Shown piece by piece: positions 1 to 8,798 of a stretch of DNA of 64,000 bases (the first letter of the stretch is position 1; each line of letters begins with the position of its first letter). The notes beneath the pieces were generated by a model. The model did not search any database. It was given only the letters and a program-made list of their open reading frames with translations, and was not told the DNA's origin. The position numbers and the translations under genes are program-made. Source of the DNA: Jeotgalibaca sp. MA1X17-3 (lineage in GTDB: Bacteria > Bacillota > Bacilli > Lactobacillales > Aerococcaceae); the NCBI RefSeq assembly GCF_021513155.1, contig NZ_CP090983.1, positions 62,001 to 126,000 on the forward strand, read 5' to 3'.

Positions 1-13
1 TAGTTATGAACAA

Positions 14-40
14 AATAAAAAGCAACCCTTGAATGTGGCT
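14..40 (-). terminator. Possible terminator after the osmolyte transporter
   Basis: On the minus strand an imperfect stem (AGCCAC against GTTGCT, one mismatch) is followed by TTTTTATTTTG, about 30 bases past the stop of the permease/binding-protein gene. The stem is short, so this is tentative. Confidence 0.35.
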
Positions 41-69
41 ACCCTTTATTTTTAATCATTTATCATTTT

Positions 70-1584
70 TTATTTAATTAAGCCTGCATTTTCCAAATAT
101 GCTTTAGCTACATCTGCAGGATTTAACCCTTCTACGTTTACTTGATAGTTCATCTCTCTCATTTCACTATCCATTATTTTTCCTGAAAGCTTATTCAGTG
201 CTTCGACAACGTCAGGATTCTCTTCAGCTGTTTCTTTTCTCATCAATGGTGCCCCTTGATAAGGCGGAAATAACTTCTGGTCGTCTTCTAGAACCGTTAA
301 TCCGTATTCACGCAATTCACTATCCGTTGAATAAGCATCCATCAAATTAATTTCACCACTTTCAATTGCTGTATAGCGTAGTTTGGGTTCCATCGTTACT
401 AAATTGTCAAATTGGATTCCATAAAGAGACTGAATTCCCAAGTATCCATCTTCCCTATCTGCAAATTCACGAGTGAATCCTGCTTTAACATCCCCAACTA
501 CACTCTTCAAATCGGTAATCGTTTCTAGACCGTATGTTTCTGCAAAAGATTTCTCTACAGATAAAGTATAGGTATTGTTAAATTCCATTGGTTCTAAGAA
601 AATCAAGTCAAATTGTTCCTCCAAGCCTTCTTTCGCTTGTTGATACACTTCTTCCTCTTCATTACTAACCGCAGTTTCTTTTAAAAATTCAGATATAGCT
701 GTACCAGTAAACTCTGGATAAATATCAATACTATCCGTTCTTAAAGCATTGAAAACAAAACTTGTTTTCCCTAAACCTGCTTCTAACTCTACATTCCAAT
801 CTGTCTCTTCTTCAATCAAAATTTTATACATATTTATCAAAATTTCAGGTTCTGCACCTAATTTTGCACCAATCACTAGTGTTTGATTTTGTGAAGTTAA
901 AACAGGAGCTATGACTAAACCTAAAGCAACTACACCTAGACCTATAATTGAGAACATTGCCTTTTTGTAAGAAAGATTTTGAAATTTTTTAAGTAGGTAA
1001 TCAAATAACAGAGCAAGCAATGCTGCTGGAATGGCTCCTAGTAAAATTAAATTTGTGTTATTGCGGTCAATCCCTAATAAAATCAAATCTCCCAAGCCAC
1101 CTCCACCAATGAGCGCGGCTAGCGTTGTTGTCCCTACTATTAAAACCATAGCGGTACGAATACCTGCCATAATAATTGGTAACGCTAGTGGGATTTCTAC
1201 TTTAGTTAATCTTTTACGCGGATTCATCCCCATTGCATGAGCTGCTTCAATTAAAGAGGGATCAATTTCTACAATTCCTGTATAGGTATTCCGTAAAATC
1301 GGTAAAAGTGCATAGGCAACTAACGCTACAATTGCAGGGAATTTACCAATACCAAGAAGAGGAATTAAAATTCCCAATAATGCGAGTGATGGAATGGTTT
1401 GGATGACAGAAGCAATTCCAATAATAATTTCTGCTGCCTTTTTATGTCTAGTTAGATAGACTGCTAAAGGAACGGAAATTAAGACCGCAAACAACAATGC
1501 GATAAAAGAAATTTGAATATGTTCACCTATTGAACTCCACAGCTCACCACTTCGATTATTAAATACATTTATGAATTCACTCAT
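70..1584 (-). CDS. Osmolyte ABC transporter, permease fused to substrate-binding protein
   Basis: This 504-residue protein imports compatible solutes such as glycine betaine, carnitine or choline. Residues 1 to about 215 form a BPD-type permease with several membrane segments and the EAA-loop region (EAAHAMGMNPRKRL). A membrane segment near 210-232 leads into an OpuAC-type binding domain (about 235-504), which begins TLVIGAKLGAEPEIL and so stays tethered outside the membrane. Permease/binding-protein fusions of this type are common in lactic acid bacteria. The ATG overlaps the stop of the ATPase gene by 8 bases, showing translational coupling. Which osmolyte is carried cannot be read from the sequence. 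Confidence 0.93.
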   Translation of the reverse strand: MSEFINVFNNRSGELWSSIGEHIQISFIALLFAVLISVPLAVYLTRHKKAAEIIIGIASVIQTIPSLALLGILIPLLGIGKFPAIVALVAYALLPILRNTYTGIVEIDPSLIEAAHAMGMNPRKRLTKVEIPLALPIIMAGIRTAMVLIVGTTTLAALIGGGGLGDLILLGIDRNNTNLILLGAIPAALLALLFDYLLKKFQNLSYKKAMFSIIGLGVVALGLVIAPVLTSQNQTLVIGAKLGAEPEILINMYKILIEEETDWNVELEAGLGKTSFVFNALRTDSIDIYPEFTGTAISEFLKETAVSNEEEEVYQQAKEGLEEQFDLIFLEPMEFNNTYTLSVEKSFAETYGLETITDLKSVVGDVKAGFTREFADREDGYLGIQSLYGIQFDNLVTMEPKLRYTAIESGEINLMDAYSTDSELREYGLTVLEDDQKLFPPYQGAPLMRKETAEENPDVVEALNKLSGKIMDSEMREMNYQVNVEGLNPADVAKAYLENAGLIK

Positions 1585-2539
1585 GTTGATTCCCCCTCTC
1601 TTCCGTATTTTCAGCTAAATAAAGAAGAAGTTTTGACCGATCAATCATTCCTATAATCTTATCTTCTTTTTCAATTAAAAGAGCATCATTTTCAAAAAGA
1701 ATGTGTACTACTTCTTCCAGTGATGCCGTATAAGGTAATCGAATATCATCCATCTTTATTTCTTTATTCATAGGCTGCATAATCGTCTCTAATTTGAAAG
1801 GTTTTGTCTCTTTTTGACGATCCCCTCCCAGAAAAGTAAATACAAATTCATTGACCGGATGTTTTAGTAATTCTTCTGGTGTACCTACTTGTACGACTTT
1901 CCCGTCTTTCATAATACAAATTCGATCAGCTAACTTAAACGCTTCTTCTCGGTCATGTGTTACAAAAACAGTTGTCTTTTTTAGTTGTTTTTTTAATTCT
2001 AATAAATCATCTTGAAGTTTTTCTCGACTAATTGGATCCAGCGCGCTAAACGGCTCGTCCATCAAAATGATTTTAGGATCTGCAGCTAAGGCACGAATAA
2101 CTCCAACTCTTTGTTGCTCGCCTCCTGAAAGTTCATGGGGCTTACGTGATGCATATTTTTCTGGTTCTAGACCAACCATTGTCATTAATTCATTCGCACG
2201 GCTTTTCATTTTTTTGGCAGGCCATTTCATCAACTCAGGTACAATTTCAATATTTTCTTCAATAGTCATATGAGGAAACAAAGCAATTTGTTGAAGAACA
2301 TAACCAATATCCCATCTTAATTCGTATAAATTATACTCACTAATCTTCTTTCCGTGCATACGCACCGTTCCATCTGACAAAGCAATCAAGCGATTAATCA
2401 TTTTCAATAAAGTTGTTTTTCCACTACCACTAGGACCAATAATGACAAAAAACTCACCCTCATTGATCTTTAAATCTACCCCATCTACAGCAATCGTTCC
2501 ATCTTCATACTTTTTAGTAACATTTTCAAACGTAATCAT
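1577..2539 (-). CDS. opuCA: Osmolyte ABC transporter ATP-binding protein
   Basis: This 320-residue ATPase powers the fused permease/binding protein downstream. Walker A is GPSGSGKTT near residue 35, the signature is LSGGEQQRVGV, and Walker B is IILMDEP followed by the switch histidine in FVTHD. The C-terminal 70 residues look like a CBS segment (EEVVHILFENDALLIEKEDK), as in OpuCA/ProV proteins where CBS domains sense ionic strength or c-di-AMP. The window also carries cdaA, so c-di-AMP control of osmolyte uptake is conceivable, but nothing here shows it. It is the first gene of a two-gene operon. Confidence 0.93.
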   Translation of the reverse strand: MITFENVTKKYEDGTIAVDGVDLKINEGEFFVIIGPSGSGKTTLLKMINRLIALSDGTVRMHGKKISEYNLYELRWDIGYVLQQIALFPHMTIEENIEIVPELMKWPAKKMKSRANELMTMVGLEPEKYASRKPHELSGGEQQRVGVIRALAADPKIILMDEPFSALDPISREKLQDDLLELKKQLKKTTVFVTHDREEAFKLADRICIMKDGKVVQVGTPEELLKHPVNEFVFTFLGGDRQKETKPFKLETIMQPMNKEIKMDDIRLPYTASLEEVVHILFENDALLIEKEDKIIGMIDRSKLLLYLAENTEERGNQHE

Positions 2540-2695
2540 CTCAGTCTCACTTCACTTTCTATTTAAAAATCAAAATTTTATTATTTTTACTGTACCATTT
2601 TATTTATTTCATTACCTTTTATATGCTTTTTCCAAAGAAATCAATGTCATTCGATAAATTTACTTAATATTTACTAATTTTATTTACTTTATGTA

Positions 2696-2724
2696 TTGAG
2701 TAATCTAAAGAAAACCTTTACAAT
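2696..2724 (+). promoter_or_regulatory. Likely galK promoter
   Basis: TTGAGT (2696-2701) and TACAAT (2719-2724) are separated by 17 bases and lie about 30 bases upstream of the galactokinase start. This matches a sigma-A promoter. No clear operator or CRE site was found next to it. Confidence 0.6.
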
Positions 2725-2755
2725 AGAAGAAATAAAACTTTTGAGGTGAATGGAA

Positions 2756-3928
2756 ATGGAACAAGTAGACAAATTGAAAAAATCTTTTAAGAAAAACTTT
2801 GGAATGGAACCAACTCATTCTTTTTTTGCACCTGGTCGGATTAATTTAATTGGAGAACATACTGATTATAATGGTGGCTTTGTGTTTCCATGTGCGATTA
2901 CAATCGGCACTTATGCAGTAGCAGCTAAAAATGGTTCAAAAGAAATGCGCTTATTCTCAGAAAATTTTCCTGAAATAGGGATTTTGTCTTTTGATATAGA
3001 AGATGATCTGTATAGAAAAGAACATGGCTGGGCAAATTATGCAAAAGGTGTTTTGAAATACCTAAAAGAAGCTGGTCATGATCTTCATGAAGGAATTGAC
3101 ATTCTTATTGAAGGAAATATACCAAATGGTTCTGGACTTTCTTCTTCTGCTTCCTTAGAACTACTGATAGGTGTTCTTTTAGAAAAAATGGAGAACTTAC
3201 AATTAGAGCGTTTGGATTTAATTCAAATTGGGAAAAAAGTAGAAAATGAGTTCATGGGTGTCAATAGTGGAATTATGGATCAATTTGCAGTTGGGATGGG
3301 TGAAAAAGATACCGCTCTTCTTCTAGACACTAATACGTTGCAGTATGAAAAAATACCTGTTGAACTAGATGACCATGTAATCATCATTATGAATACTAAA
3401 AAACGCCGTGAACTAGTGGACAGTAAATATAATGAACGACGCAGTGAATGTGAAGCTGCTTTAGCAGAATTACAAAGTAAACTAAATATTCAGTCTTTAG
3501 GTGAGCTAGACGAGAAAACGTTTGACGAAAATATTAATATGATTAGTACAGAAACTTTAATGAAACGCGCCCGTCACGCCGTTACAGAAAATCAACGAAC
3601 CATTACTGCAGCTGAAAAATTAAAATCTGGGGACTTAAATGCGTTTGGAAAACTAATGAATCAATCACACATTTCTTTACGTGATGACTATGAAGTAACA
3701 GGTATAGAACTAGATACCTTAGTAGAAGCGGCTTGGGATCAACCAGGAGTATTAGGGGCACGTATGACTGGAGCTGGCTTTGGTGGTTGTGCCATTGCCA
3801 TTGTTAAAAAAGATGAAACAAACACTTTTATTTCTCAAGTTGGAGACCGTTATGAAAAAGAAATTGGCTATCCTGCTGAATTTTATATTGCTGAAATTGG
3901 TGATGGAGCAAAAGAACTTACCGAATAA
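2756..3928 (+). CDS. galK: Galactokinase
   Basis: It phosphorylates D-galactose at C1 with ATP, the first step of the Leloir pathway. The GHMP-kinase fold shows the galactokinase signature (GRINLIGEHTDYNGG), the phosphate loop PNGSGLSSSASLE, and the C-terminal GARMTGAGFGGCAIAI motif. An upstream in-frame ATG at 2750 exists, but the Shine-Dalgarno GAGGTG ends one base before it. The ATG at 2756 has about 7 bases of spacing and is preferred, giving 390 residues. galT follows after 28 bases. No galE, mutarotase or galactose permease is in the window. Confidence 0.97.
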   Translation: MEQVDKLKKSFKKNFGMEPTHSFFAPGRINLIGEHTDYNGGFVFPCAITIGTYAVAAKNGSKEMRLFSENFPEIGILSFDIEDDLYRKEHGWANYAKGVLKYLKEAGHDLHEGIDILIEGNIPNGSGLSSSASLELLIGVLLEKMENLQLERLDLIQIGKKVENEFMGVNSGIMDQFAVGMGEKDTALLLDTNTLQYEKIPVELDDHVIIIMNTKKRRELVDSKYNERRSECEAALAELQSKLNIQSLGELDEKTFDENINMISTETLMKRARHAVTENQRTITAAEKLKSGDLNAFGKLMNQSHISLRDDYEVTGIELDTLVEAAWDQPGVLGARMTGAGFGGCAIAIVKKDETNTFISQVGDRYEKEIGYPAEFYIAEIGDGAKELTE

Positions 3929-3956
3929 TATTTCTAGTTAAAGGAGTGAAGTCTCG

Positions 3957-5432
3957 ATGGACCAATTGATTGTCGATTTTCTTACCTTTGGTATTAAGAA
4001 AGGTTATATCCATCCAATGGATCGTATTTTAAAACAAAATGAATTATTAGCATTACTAAAAAAAGAAGAGCTAGATCCTTCTATCCAGGAATCAAACCCA
4101 CTTCCTGAAGCTAAAACATTAATCCCATATTTTATCGATTACGCAGTAGAAAAAGGAATCATTATCGATATTCCTTTTAAAAAGAATATCTTTGCTGCCA
4201 AAATAATGGCACTACTGACACCAGATGCTTCTCGTCTAAACGAGCATTTCTGGGAAAAATATAAATCTGATTCAAAAATGGCTACTGACTATTTTTACCA
4301 ATTAAGTATGGATAATGATTATATTAAAATGGAAGATATTGCAAAAAATATTGAATTCGAACATGATACAAAAGTTGGAAAGCTTGAGCTAACCATCAAT
4401 TTATCTAAACCTGAAAAAGATCCAAAAGAGATTGCTGCTGCTAAATCACAACCTACTTCTTCCTACCCAAAGTGTCCATTATGTATGGAAAATGAAGGTT
4501 ATGCAGGTACTCTGACTCATCCAGCGCGCAGTAATCATCGCATTGTACGTTTCCCTTTAAATGGAGAGACATGGGGACTTCAATACTCACCTTATGCTTA
4601 TTATACCGAACATTGCATTTTCCTTGCAGAAGAACACCGTCCTATGAAAATTAATGAACGTACTTTCGAAAACTTATTCTCTATTATTGAGCAATTTCCA
4701 CACTATTTTGTTGGTTCGAATGCTGATCTACCAATTGTAGGGGGTTCTATTCTATCCCACGACCACTATCAAGGAGGAAAACATACCTTTGCAATGGATA
4801 AAGCTTCTTTACTTGATTCGTTTACTTTGCCCTCCTTTCCCCATGTGAAGGCAGGCATACTTCAATGGCCCATGTCCGTCATCCGTTTAGAAAGTATGGA
4901 CAAGAATGAACTACAAAAAGCAGCCGTGTATATTTTAGATAAATGGCGCGTCTATTCAGATCCAAAATCTGATGTTTATTCTTTTACAGAAGACATACCC
5001 CATAACACCGTTACGCCTATTGCTCGTAGGAGCGGAGAAGCCTTCGTATGCAATTTAGTCTTACGGAATAATCGAACGACCGCTGAATTTCCGGCAGGAT
5101 TATTTCACCCTCATCCTGATGTTCAGCATATCAAAAAAGAAAATATTGGTTTAATTGAAGTAATGGGTTTAGCTATTTTACCTCCTCGTCTGAAAGAGGA
5201 ACTGATTGAAGTTGAAAAATTCTTACGCGGAGAAGAACATGCCATGGAAGACATGCATGAGGAATGGGCTAGAACGATTTCCTTTCCAGTAAACGGCGAA
5301 GAAAAAGACGTTACGAAAGTTGTTCAAGAAGCTATCGGAGAAGTATTTCTGCACGTTCTCGAAGATGCAGGTATCTATAAATTAACCAAGGAAGGTTTAG
5401 AAGGCTTCTACAGATTTATAGATACACTTTAA
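3957..5432 (+). CDS. galT: UDP-glucose--hexose-1-phosphate uridylyltransferase (class II GalT)
   Basis: It exchanges the uridylyl group between UDP-glucose and galactose-1-phosphate in the Leloir pathway. At 491 residues it has the length and sequence style of the Firmicutes-type GalT, not the roughly 350-residue E. coli type. Visible family motifs include CPLCMENEGYAG, GGSILSHDHYQGG and PHNTVTPIARR. The start has a strong AAAGGAGTG eight bases upstream. It is co-transcribed with galK and followed by a strong terminator. Confidence 0.96.
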   Translation: MDQLIVDFLTFGIKKGYIHPMDRILKQNELLALLKKEELDPSIQESNPLPEAKTLIPYFIDYAVEKGIIIDIPFKKNIFAAKIMALLTPDASRLNEHFWEKYKSDSKMATDYFYQLSMDNDYIKMEDIAKNIEFEHDTKVGKLELTINLSKPEKDPKEIAAAKSQPTSSYPKCPLCMENEGYAGTLTHPARSNHRIVRFPLNGETWGLQYSPYAYYTEHCIFLAEEHRPMKINERTFENLFSIIEQFPHYFVGSNADLPIVGGSILSHDHYQGGKHTFAMDKASLLDSFTLPSFPHVKAGILQWPMSVIRLESMDKNELQKAAVYILDKWRVYSDPKSDVYSFTEDIPHNTVTPIARRSGEAFVCNLVLRNNRTTAEFPAGLFHPHPDVQHIKKENIGLIEVMGLAILPPRLKEELIEVEKFLRGEEHAMEDMHEEWARTISFPVNGEEKDVTKVVQEAIGEVFLHVLEDAGIYKLTKEGLEGFYRFIDTL

Positions 5433-5436
5433 AAAA

Positions 5437-5498
5437 ACAGAGGCCTTCCTACATGGAATATTTTCCAGTATGCATGTAGGAAGTTCTCTGTTTTGTTT
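5437..5498 (+). terminator. Terminator after galKT
   Basis: A long stem pairs AACAGAG...TTCCTACATG with CATGTAGGAA...CTCTGTT and ends in TTTTGTTT. It starts four bases after the galT stop. Confidence 0.85.
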
Positions 5499-5534
5499 AT
5501 AATCTATTTTTATATGAACAAACTTCTTCATTTT

Positions 5535-6152
5535 TTATTTCTCATTTACGAGAGCAGGATTTTCTTCTAAAATCATGTGAATCACTTTTCCGTTTAAATA
5601 GGCAATTCCTCCAATTGTAAAAAAGACAATATATGGGGCAATGTAGAAGGTAAGGAAAAGCAAGAATCCATCCATAATAAAGAGAAAGACCGTCCATTTC
5701 AAATACTTTAGAGACATGAAGAAAGATATCGTCATTATTTTCTTTTTATTTATTTCCATTATCCCTAACAGAGGGTAGATATATATCAGCATAAAAACAC
5801 AAAGAATGCTGATGAATAAGATAACGAAGAGGAAAAAAGTTGAAATTGCTTGATTAAAAGAATAAAGAAACTTCATATCTATAAATAAAAATAGACCAGT
5901 CAATACTGTTGCCAATCCAAAAAGAAAAGTGGACTTGAATTTATTTAGAAAAACTTCTATAAATTCTTTTACTACCCCTTTTCCGCTTTGCTCTGCCAAT
6001 TTCATTCCTACATGAGAAAAAGCCACTGTAGAAGGACCTAGTGTGATAATCGGAAAAGAAAAAACAGCCCAAATTAAAGTAAGCATCATGAAATCAGAAA
6101 GTAATCCCATCATTCTCCATAATGGATGATTCAATTCAAAAAAAGTTTTCAT
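5535..6152 (-). CDS. YesL-like (DUF624) membrane protein
   Basis: This 205-residue protein has about five hydrophobic segments, near residues 14-38, 78-94, 100-128, 145-160 and 162-182. The opening (FFELNHPLWRMMGLLSDFMM) is typical of the YesL/DUF624 family, usually encoded in Firmicutes operons for uptake of plant or host polysaccharides. Its biochemical role is unknown. The ATG overlaps the preceding stop (ATGA), so the two are translationally coupled. It is the last gene of saccharide locus 1. Confidence 0.8.
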   Translation of the reverse strand: MKTFFELNHPLWRMMGLLSDFMMLTLIWAVFSFPIITLGPSTVAFSHVGMKLAEQSGKGVVKEFIEVFLNKFKSTFLFGLATVLTGLFLFIDMKFLYSFNQAISTFFLFVILFISILCVFMLIYIYPLLGIMEINKKKIMTISFFMSLKYLKWTVFLFIMDGFLLFLTFYIAPYIVFFTIGGIAYLNGKVIHMILEENPALVNEK

Positions 6153-6814
6153 TTTCGTGTAGTCCTTCCTTCTTTATATTCCATGGCTGCAAGGTACATT
6201 AAAAATTCTACCGTCATTTCTTTTCTTTCCGAATTAATAGGAATTGCACCAATAACTGGCGAGTCAGATGCCTTCGTCTTATTGATTAAGAAAAATTCAG
6301 TCAAATCAACTCCAAAAGCACTCATTTCTTTTTCGTTATTCTTAAAATAAATAAATTCTGCCTTCCAATTTTCTATATCTTCTTCATCCAGCATTTTTTT
6401 CAAATCAATAAATCCACCTAATTCTGCATAGTGTTGAATCGTTTCTTTATCAGAAATAACAAAATCAATTTCATGACCGGCAATCAATGCAGTAAATTTC
6501 CCCATTTGGTCATAATCTGTATATACTTCTTCACTGGTAGAAAATGAAATGGAAGTATCGAATCTGTATTCATGATTTTCATTGAAATCTTTCAAATAAT
6601 TCTCTTTGAAATCCTTCATCCAACCATCTGCTTCTTCTTGTTTTATAGGACTATTAATTAACGTACCATTCCATTTTGTTTCCGGTTTAGTAAGTAAAGC
6701 AGGAAAATCAAGTAGAAGGATCATTATAATGAAACCAATAATACTAATAACATGTATTTTATAATAGTCCCAAAAATGTATACCTGCTTCTTTTATATTG
6801 TGAATCTTTTTCAT
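6149..6814 (-). CDS. Unknown membrane-anchored protein of saccharide locus 1
   Basis: I do not recognise a named family. The 221 residues have one membrane anchor (about 20-40) after a positively charged N-terminus, which should leave the remainder outside the cell. The outer part contains phrases that recall the mixed alpha/beta lobe of extracellular solute-binding proteins (FTALIAGHEIDFVISDKETI, AELGGFIDLKKMLDEED). It could be a truncated binding-protein-like accessory factor. It is coupled to the YesL-like gene and separated from the permease genes by a terminator-like hairpin. Confidence 0.6.
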   Translation of the reverse strand: MKKIHNIKEAGIHFWDYYKIHVISIIGFIIMILLLDFPALLTKPETKWNGTLINSPIKQEEADGWMKDFKENYLKDFNENHEYRFDTSISFSTSEEVYTDYDQMGKFTALIAGHEIDFVISDKETIQHYAELGGFIDLKKMLDEEDIENWKAEFIYFKNNEKEMSAFGVDLTEFFLINKTKASDSPVIGAIPINSERKEMTVEFLMYLAAMEYKEGRTTRK

Positions 6815-6874
6815 CTTTTATTTATCCCCTTATGTATGAAGTACTAGTTAGAAGTATTATACAGGAATAATGAC

Positions 6875-6912
6875 AAAAAAGAGTGAACATTACATAAGTG
6901 TAATATCCCCTC
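6875..6912 (-). terminator. Terminator after locus 1 ABC permeases
   Basis: Bases 6881-6912 form a 14-pair stem with one mismatch and a 4-base loop (core ATTACA/TGTAAT). On the minus strand it is followed directly by TTTTTT. It may cut off or reduce readthrough into the two downstream membrane-protein genes. Confidence 0.75.
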
Positions 6913-6926
6913 TATTTTCTTCCTAC

Positions 6927-7754
6927 TTATCCTTTCACACCTGCTGATGCTACTCCTTGCACAAAGTACTTTTGTAGAGATAAAAATACAATTAAGACAG
7001 GTATCAAAACTACTACTGAAGCAGCCATTATCAATGCATACTCAGCAGAATATTGCGTAATAAACATTCGCAAACCGATTTGGATTGTCTTCAATTCATC
7101 CCTTGTTAAATACAGTAATGGACCTAAAAAGTCATTCCATGTATTTACAAATGTAAAAATAGTTAAAGTGGATAATGCTGGTTTGGAAAGGGGCAACATG
7201 ATTTTAGCATATATTTGATAATCATTCATTCCATCAATTCGAGCTGCTTCAATTAAAGAATCAGGAATTCCTTCATAGAACTGTCTCATCATGAAGACAC
7301 CAAAGGCTGAAAAAGCCTGTAACAAGATGATGGCTAAATGAGTATTGTTTAGACCAAACTCTCTCATCATAATGAACTGCGGAACCATATACGCTTGCCA
7401 AGGGACAGCAATAGTCGCAATATAAGCCAAGAATAAAAAGTTCTTCCCTTTAAAGTATAACTTAGAAAATGCATATGCTGCAAAACTACTTGTTAGAAGT
7501 TGTAAAAATGTAACAATTAAAGTAATTTTTGCAGTGTTTTTAATAAAGTTGGCTAGTGGGATGCGAATCCAAATGTTTTTGTAATTACTCCAAACTGGAT
7601 TTTTTGGAATCCATTGAATGGGAAATGAAAAAATGTCTTTGTCTAGTTTTATTGATGAGGATAACATCCATATGAAAGGGAACAACATCGTAATCATGAT
7701 CACAATCAATAAAACATATATTAGCACAGTTGAAAGTTTCGTTTGCTTTTTTAT
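6927..7754 (-). CDS. Carbohydrate ABC transporter permease, MsmG/YesQ type
   Basis: It is one of the two membrane subunits of the locus 1 saccharide importer, with six hydrophobic segments and an EAA loop (EAARIDGMNDYQIYAKIMLP). The first normal start codon is GTG at 7727, but it has no Shine-Dalgarno and would remove the basic N-terminus usual before the first membrane segment. The frame is open upstream. Codon ATA at 7754 sits six bases after AAGGGAGAGG and begins a typical leader with KKQTK, so I mark it as the probable, possibly mutated, ATG position. The stop of the partner permease lies 18 bases upstream. Confidence 0.88.
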   Translation of the reverse strand: MKKQTKLSTVLIYVLLIVIMITMLFPFIWMLSSSIKLDKDIFSFPIQWIPKNPVWSNYKNIWIRIPLANFIKNTAKITLIVTFLQLLTSSFAAYAFSKLYFKGKNFLFLAYIATIAVPWQAYMVPQFIMMREFGLNNTHLAIILLQAFSAFGVFMMRQFYEGIPDSLIEAARIDGMNDYQIYAKIMLPLSKPALSTLTIFTFVNTWNDFLGPLLYLTRDELKTIQIGLRMFITQYSAEYALIMAASVVVLIPVLIVFLSLQKYFVQGVASAGVKG

Positions 7755-7772
7755 CGTAATCCTCTCCCTTCC

Positions 7773-8681
7773 CTATTCTTTGTTAAAGTTTCGTTCTCCT
7801 CTAAACTGAACAACTGTTACAATCAATACAATCACAAACAACAACATGGAAATAGCACTAGAATAACCGAGTTGCCAGTTTTTAAAAGCAGTATTATATA
7901 TTTCGTATACCAAAACCAAAGTAGAAGTACCTGGACCTGCTTGTGTAATCATATAGACAATATCATATACCTTAAAACTATTAATAGTCAGCATCATTAA
8001 TACAAAAAATGTCACAGGACGTAATTGAGGAAGGGTTACATTCCTGAATTTACTCCATTTATTAGCTCCATCTAATTCTGCAGCCTCATATAATTCTTCT
8101 GAAATTCCTTGTAGACCTGCCAAAAAAATAACCATATAATAGCCCATTTGTTTCCAAACACTAAAAAGAACAACAGTAAACATAGCCCAGTCTTTATCTG
8201 CAGCCCATCTAGGCGGATTTAATACACCCAGCATTCTAAGAATTTCATTGATCGGTCCATTTACTGGACTGAAAATCATATTCCAGACCGCTGCAACTGC
8301 CACTAGAGATGCTACATATGGGAAAAAGCTAATCGTCCGAAAAATATTTTTTCCTTTTATTTTACTATTTAACAGTACAGCTAAACCTAGGGCGCTAGCT
8401 AAGGTCAATGGAACCGTACTTACTACATAAACCATCGTATTCAGGAATGCATCTCTGACTCGAGTGTCTCCCCACATACGGGTAAAGTTATCAAATCCTA
8501 TAAATTTCATTGGATTACTGCCATCCCATTCGTGAACAGATAAAACAATTGCAAAAAGAATAGGGCCTAAAGTAAAAATTGCGAACCCTAAAAAGTTAGG
8601 GATTATGAAAGAATAGGCTGTTATATTTTCTTTCCATCTTCTTTTTTTAGCTGATTTACTTAACTCTGTGGTTTGTTGCAT
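7773..8681 (-). CDS. Carbohydrate ABC transporter permease, MsmF/YesP type
   Basis: This is the second membrane subunit of the locus 1 importer, 302 residues with six membrane segments and the EAA loop (YEAAELDGANKWSKFRNVTL). The N-terminus is basic (SAKKRRWKEN), placing it in the cytoplasm. No ATPase is encoded nearby; such importers commonly share an MsmX-type ATPase encoded elsewhere. It sits between the binding-protein gene and the partner permease. Confidence 0.93.
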   Translation of the reverse strand: MQQTTELSKSAKKRRWKENITAYSFIIPNFLGFAIFTLGPILFAIVLSVHEWDGSNPMKFIGFDNFTRMWGDTRVRDAFLNTMVYVVSTVPLTLASALGLAVLLNSKIKGKNIFRTISFFPYVASLVAVAAVWNMIFSPVNGPINEILRMLGVLNPPRWAADKDWAMFTVVLFSVWKQMGYYMVIFLAGLQGISEELYEAAELDGANKWSKFRNVTLPQLRPVTFFVLMMLTINSFKVYDIVYMITQAGPGTSTLVLVYEIYNTAFKNWQLGYSSAISMLLFVIVLIVTVVQFRGERNFNKE

Positions 8682-8729
8682 CCGTCTACCTTCCTTTCAT
8701 AAAAAATATTCTTAATAAAAGCCATTTTA

Positions 8730-8767
8730 AGAAAAGCTGACTCTTGAAAATGATCGTCAGCTTTTCT
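8730..8767 (-). terminator. Attenuating hairpin between binding-protein and permease genes
   Basis: A perfect 12-pair stem (AGAAAAGCTGAC with GTCAGCTTTTCT) with a 14-base loop lies in the 117-base gap. Only a short T run follows on the minus strand. I infer partial termination or mRNA end protection that keeps the binding protein more abundant than the permeases. Confidence 0.6.
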
Positions 8768-8798
8768 ACTGATTATGGCTTGCATCATATAATCTCTT

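Noticed and set aside
7743..8000. Plus-strand open frame inside the permease genes
   Set aside because: Antisense to well-supported permease genes; no ribosome site.
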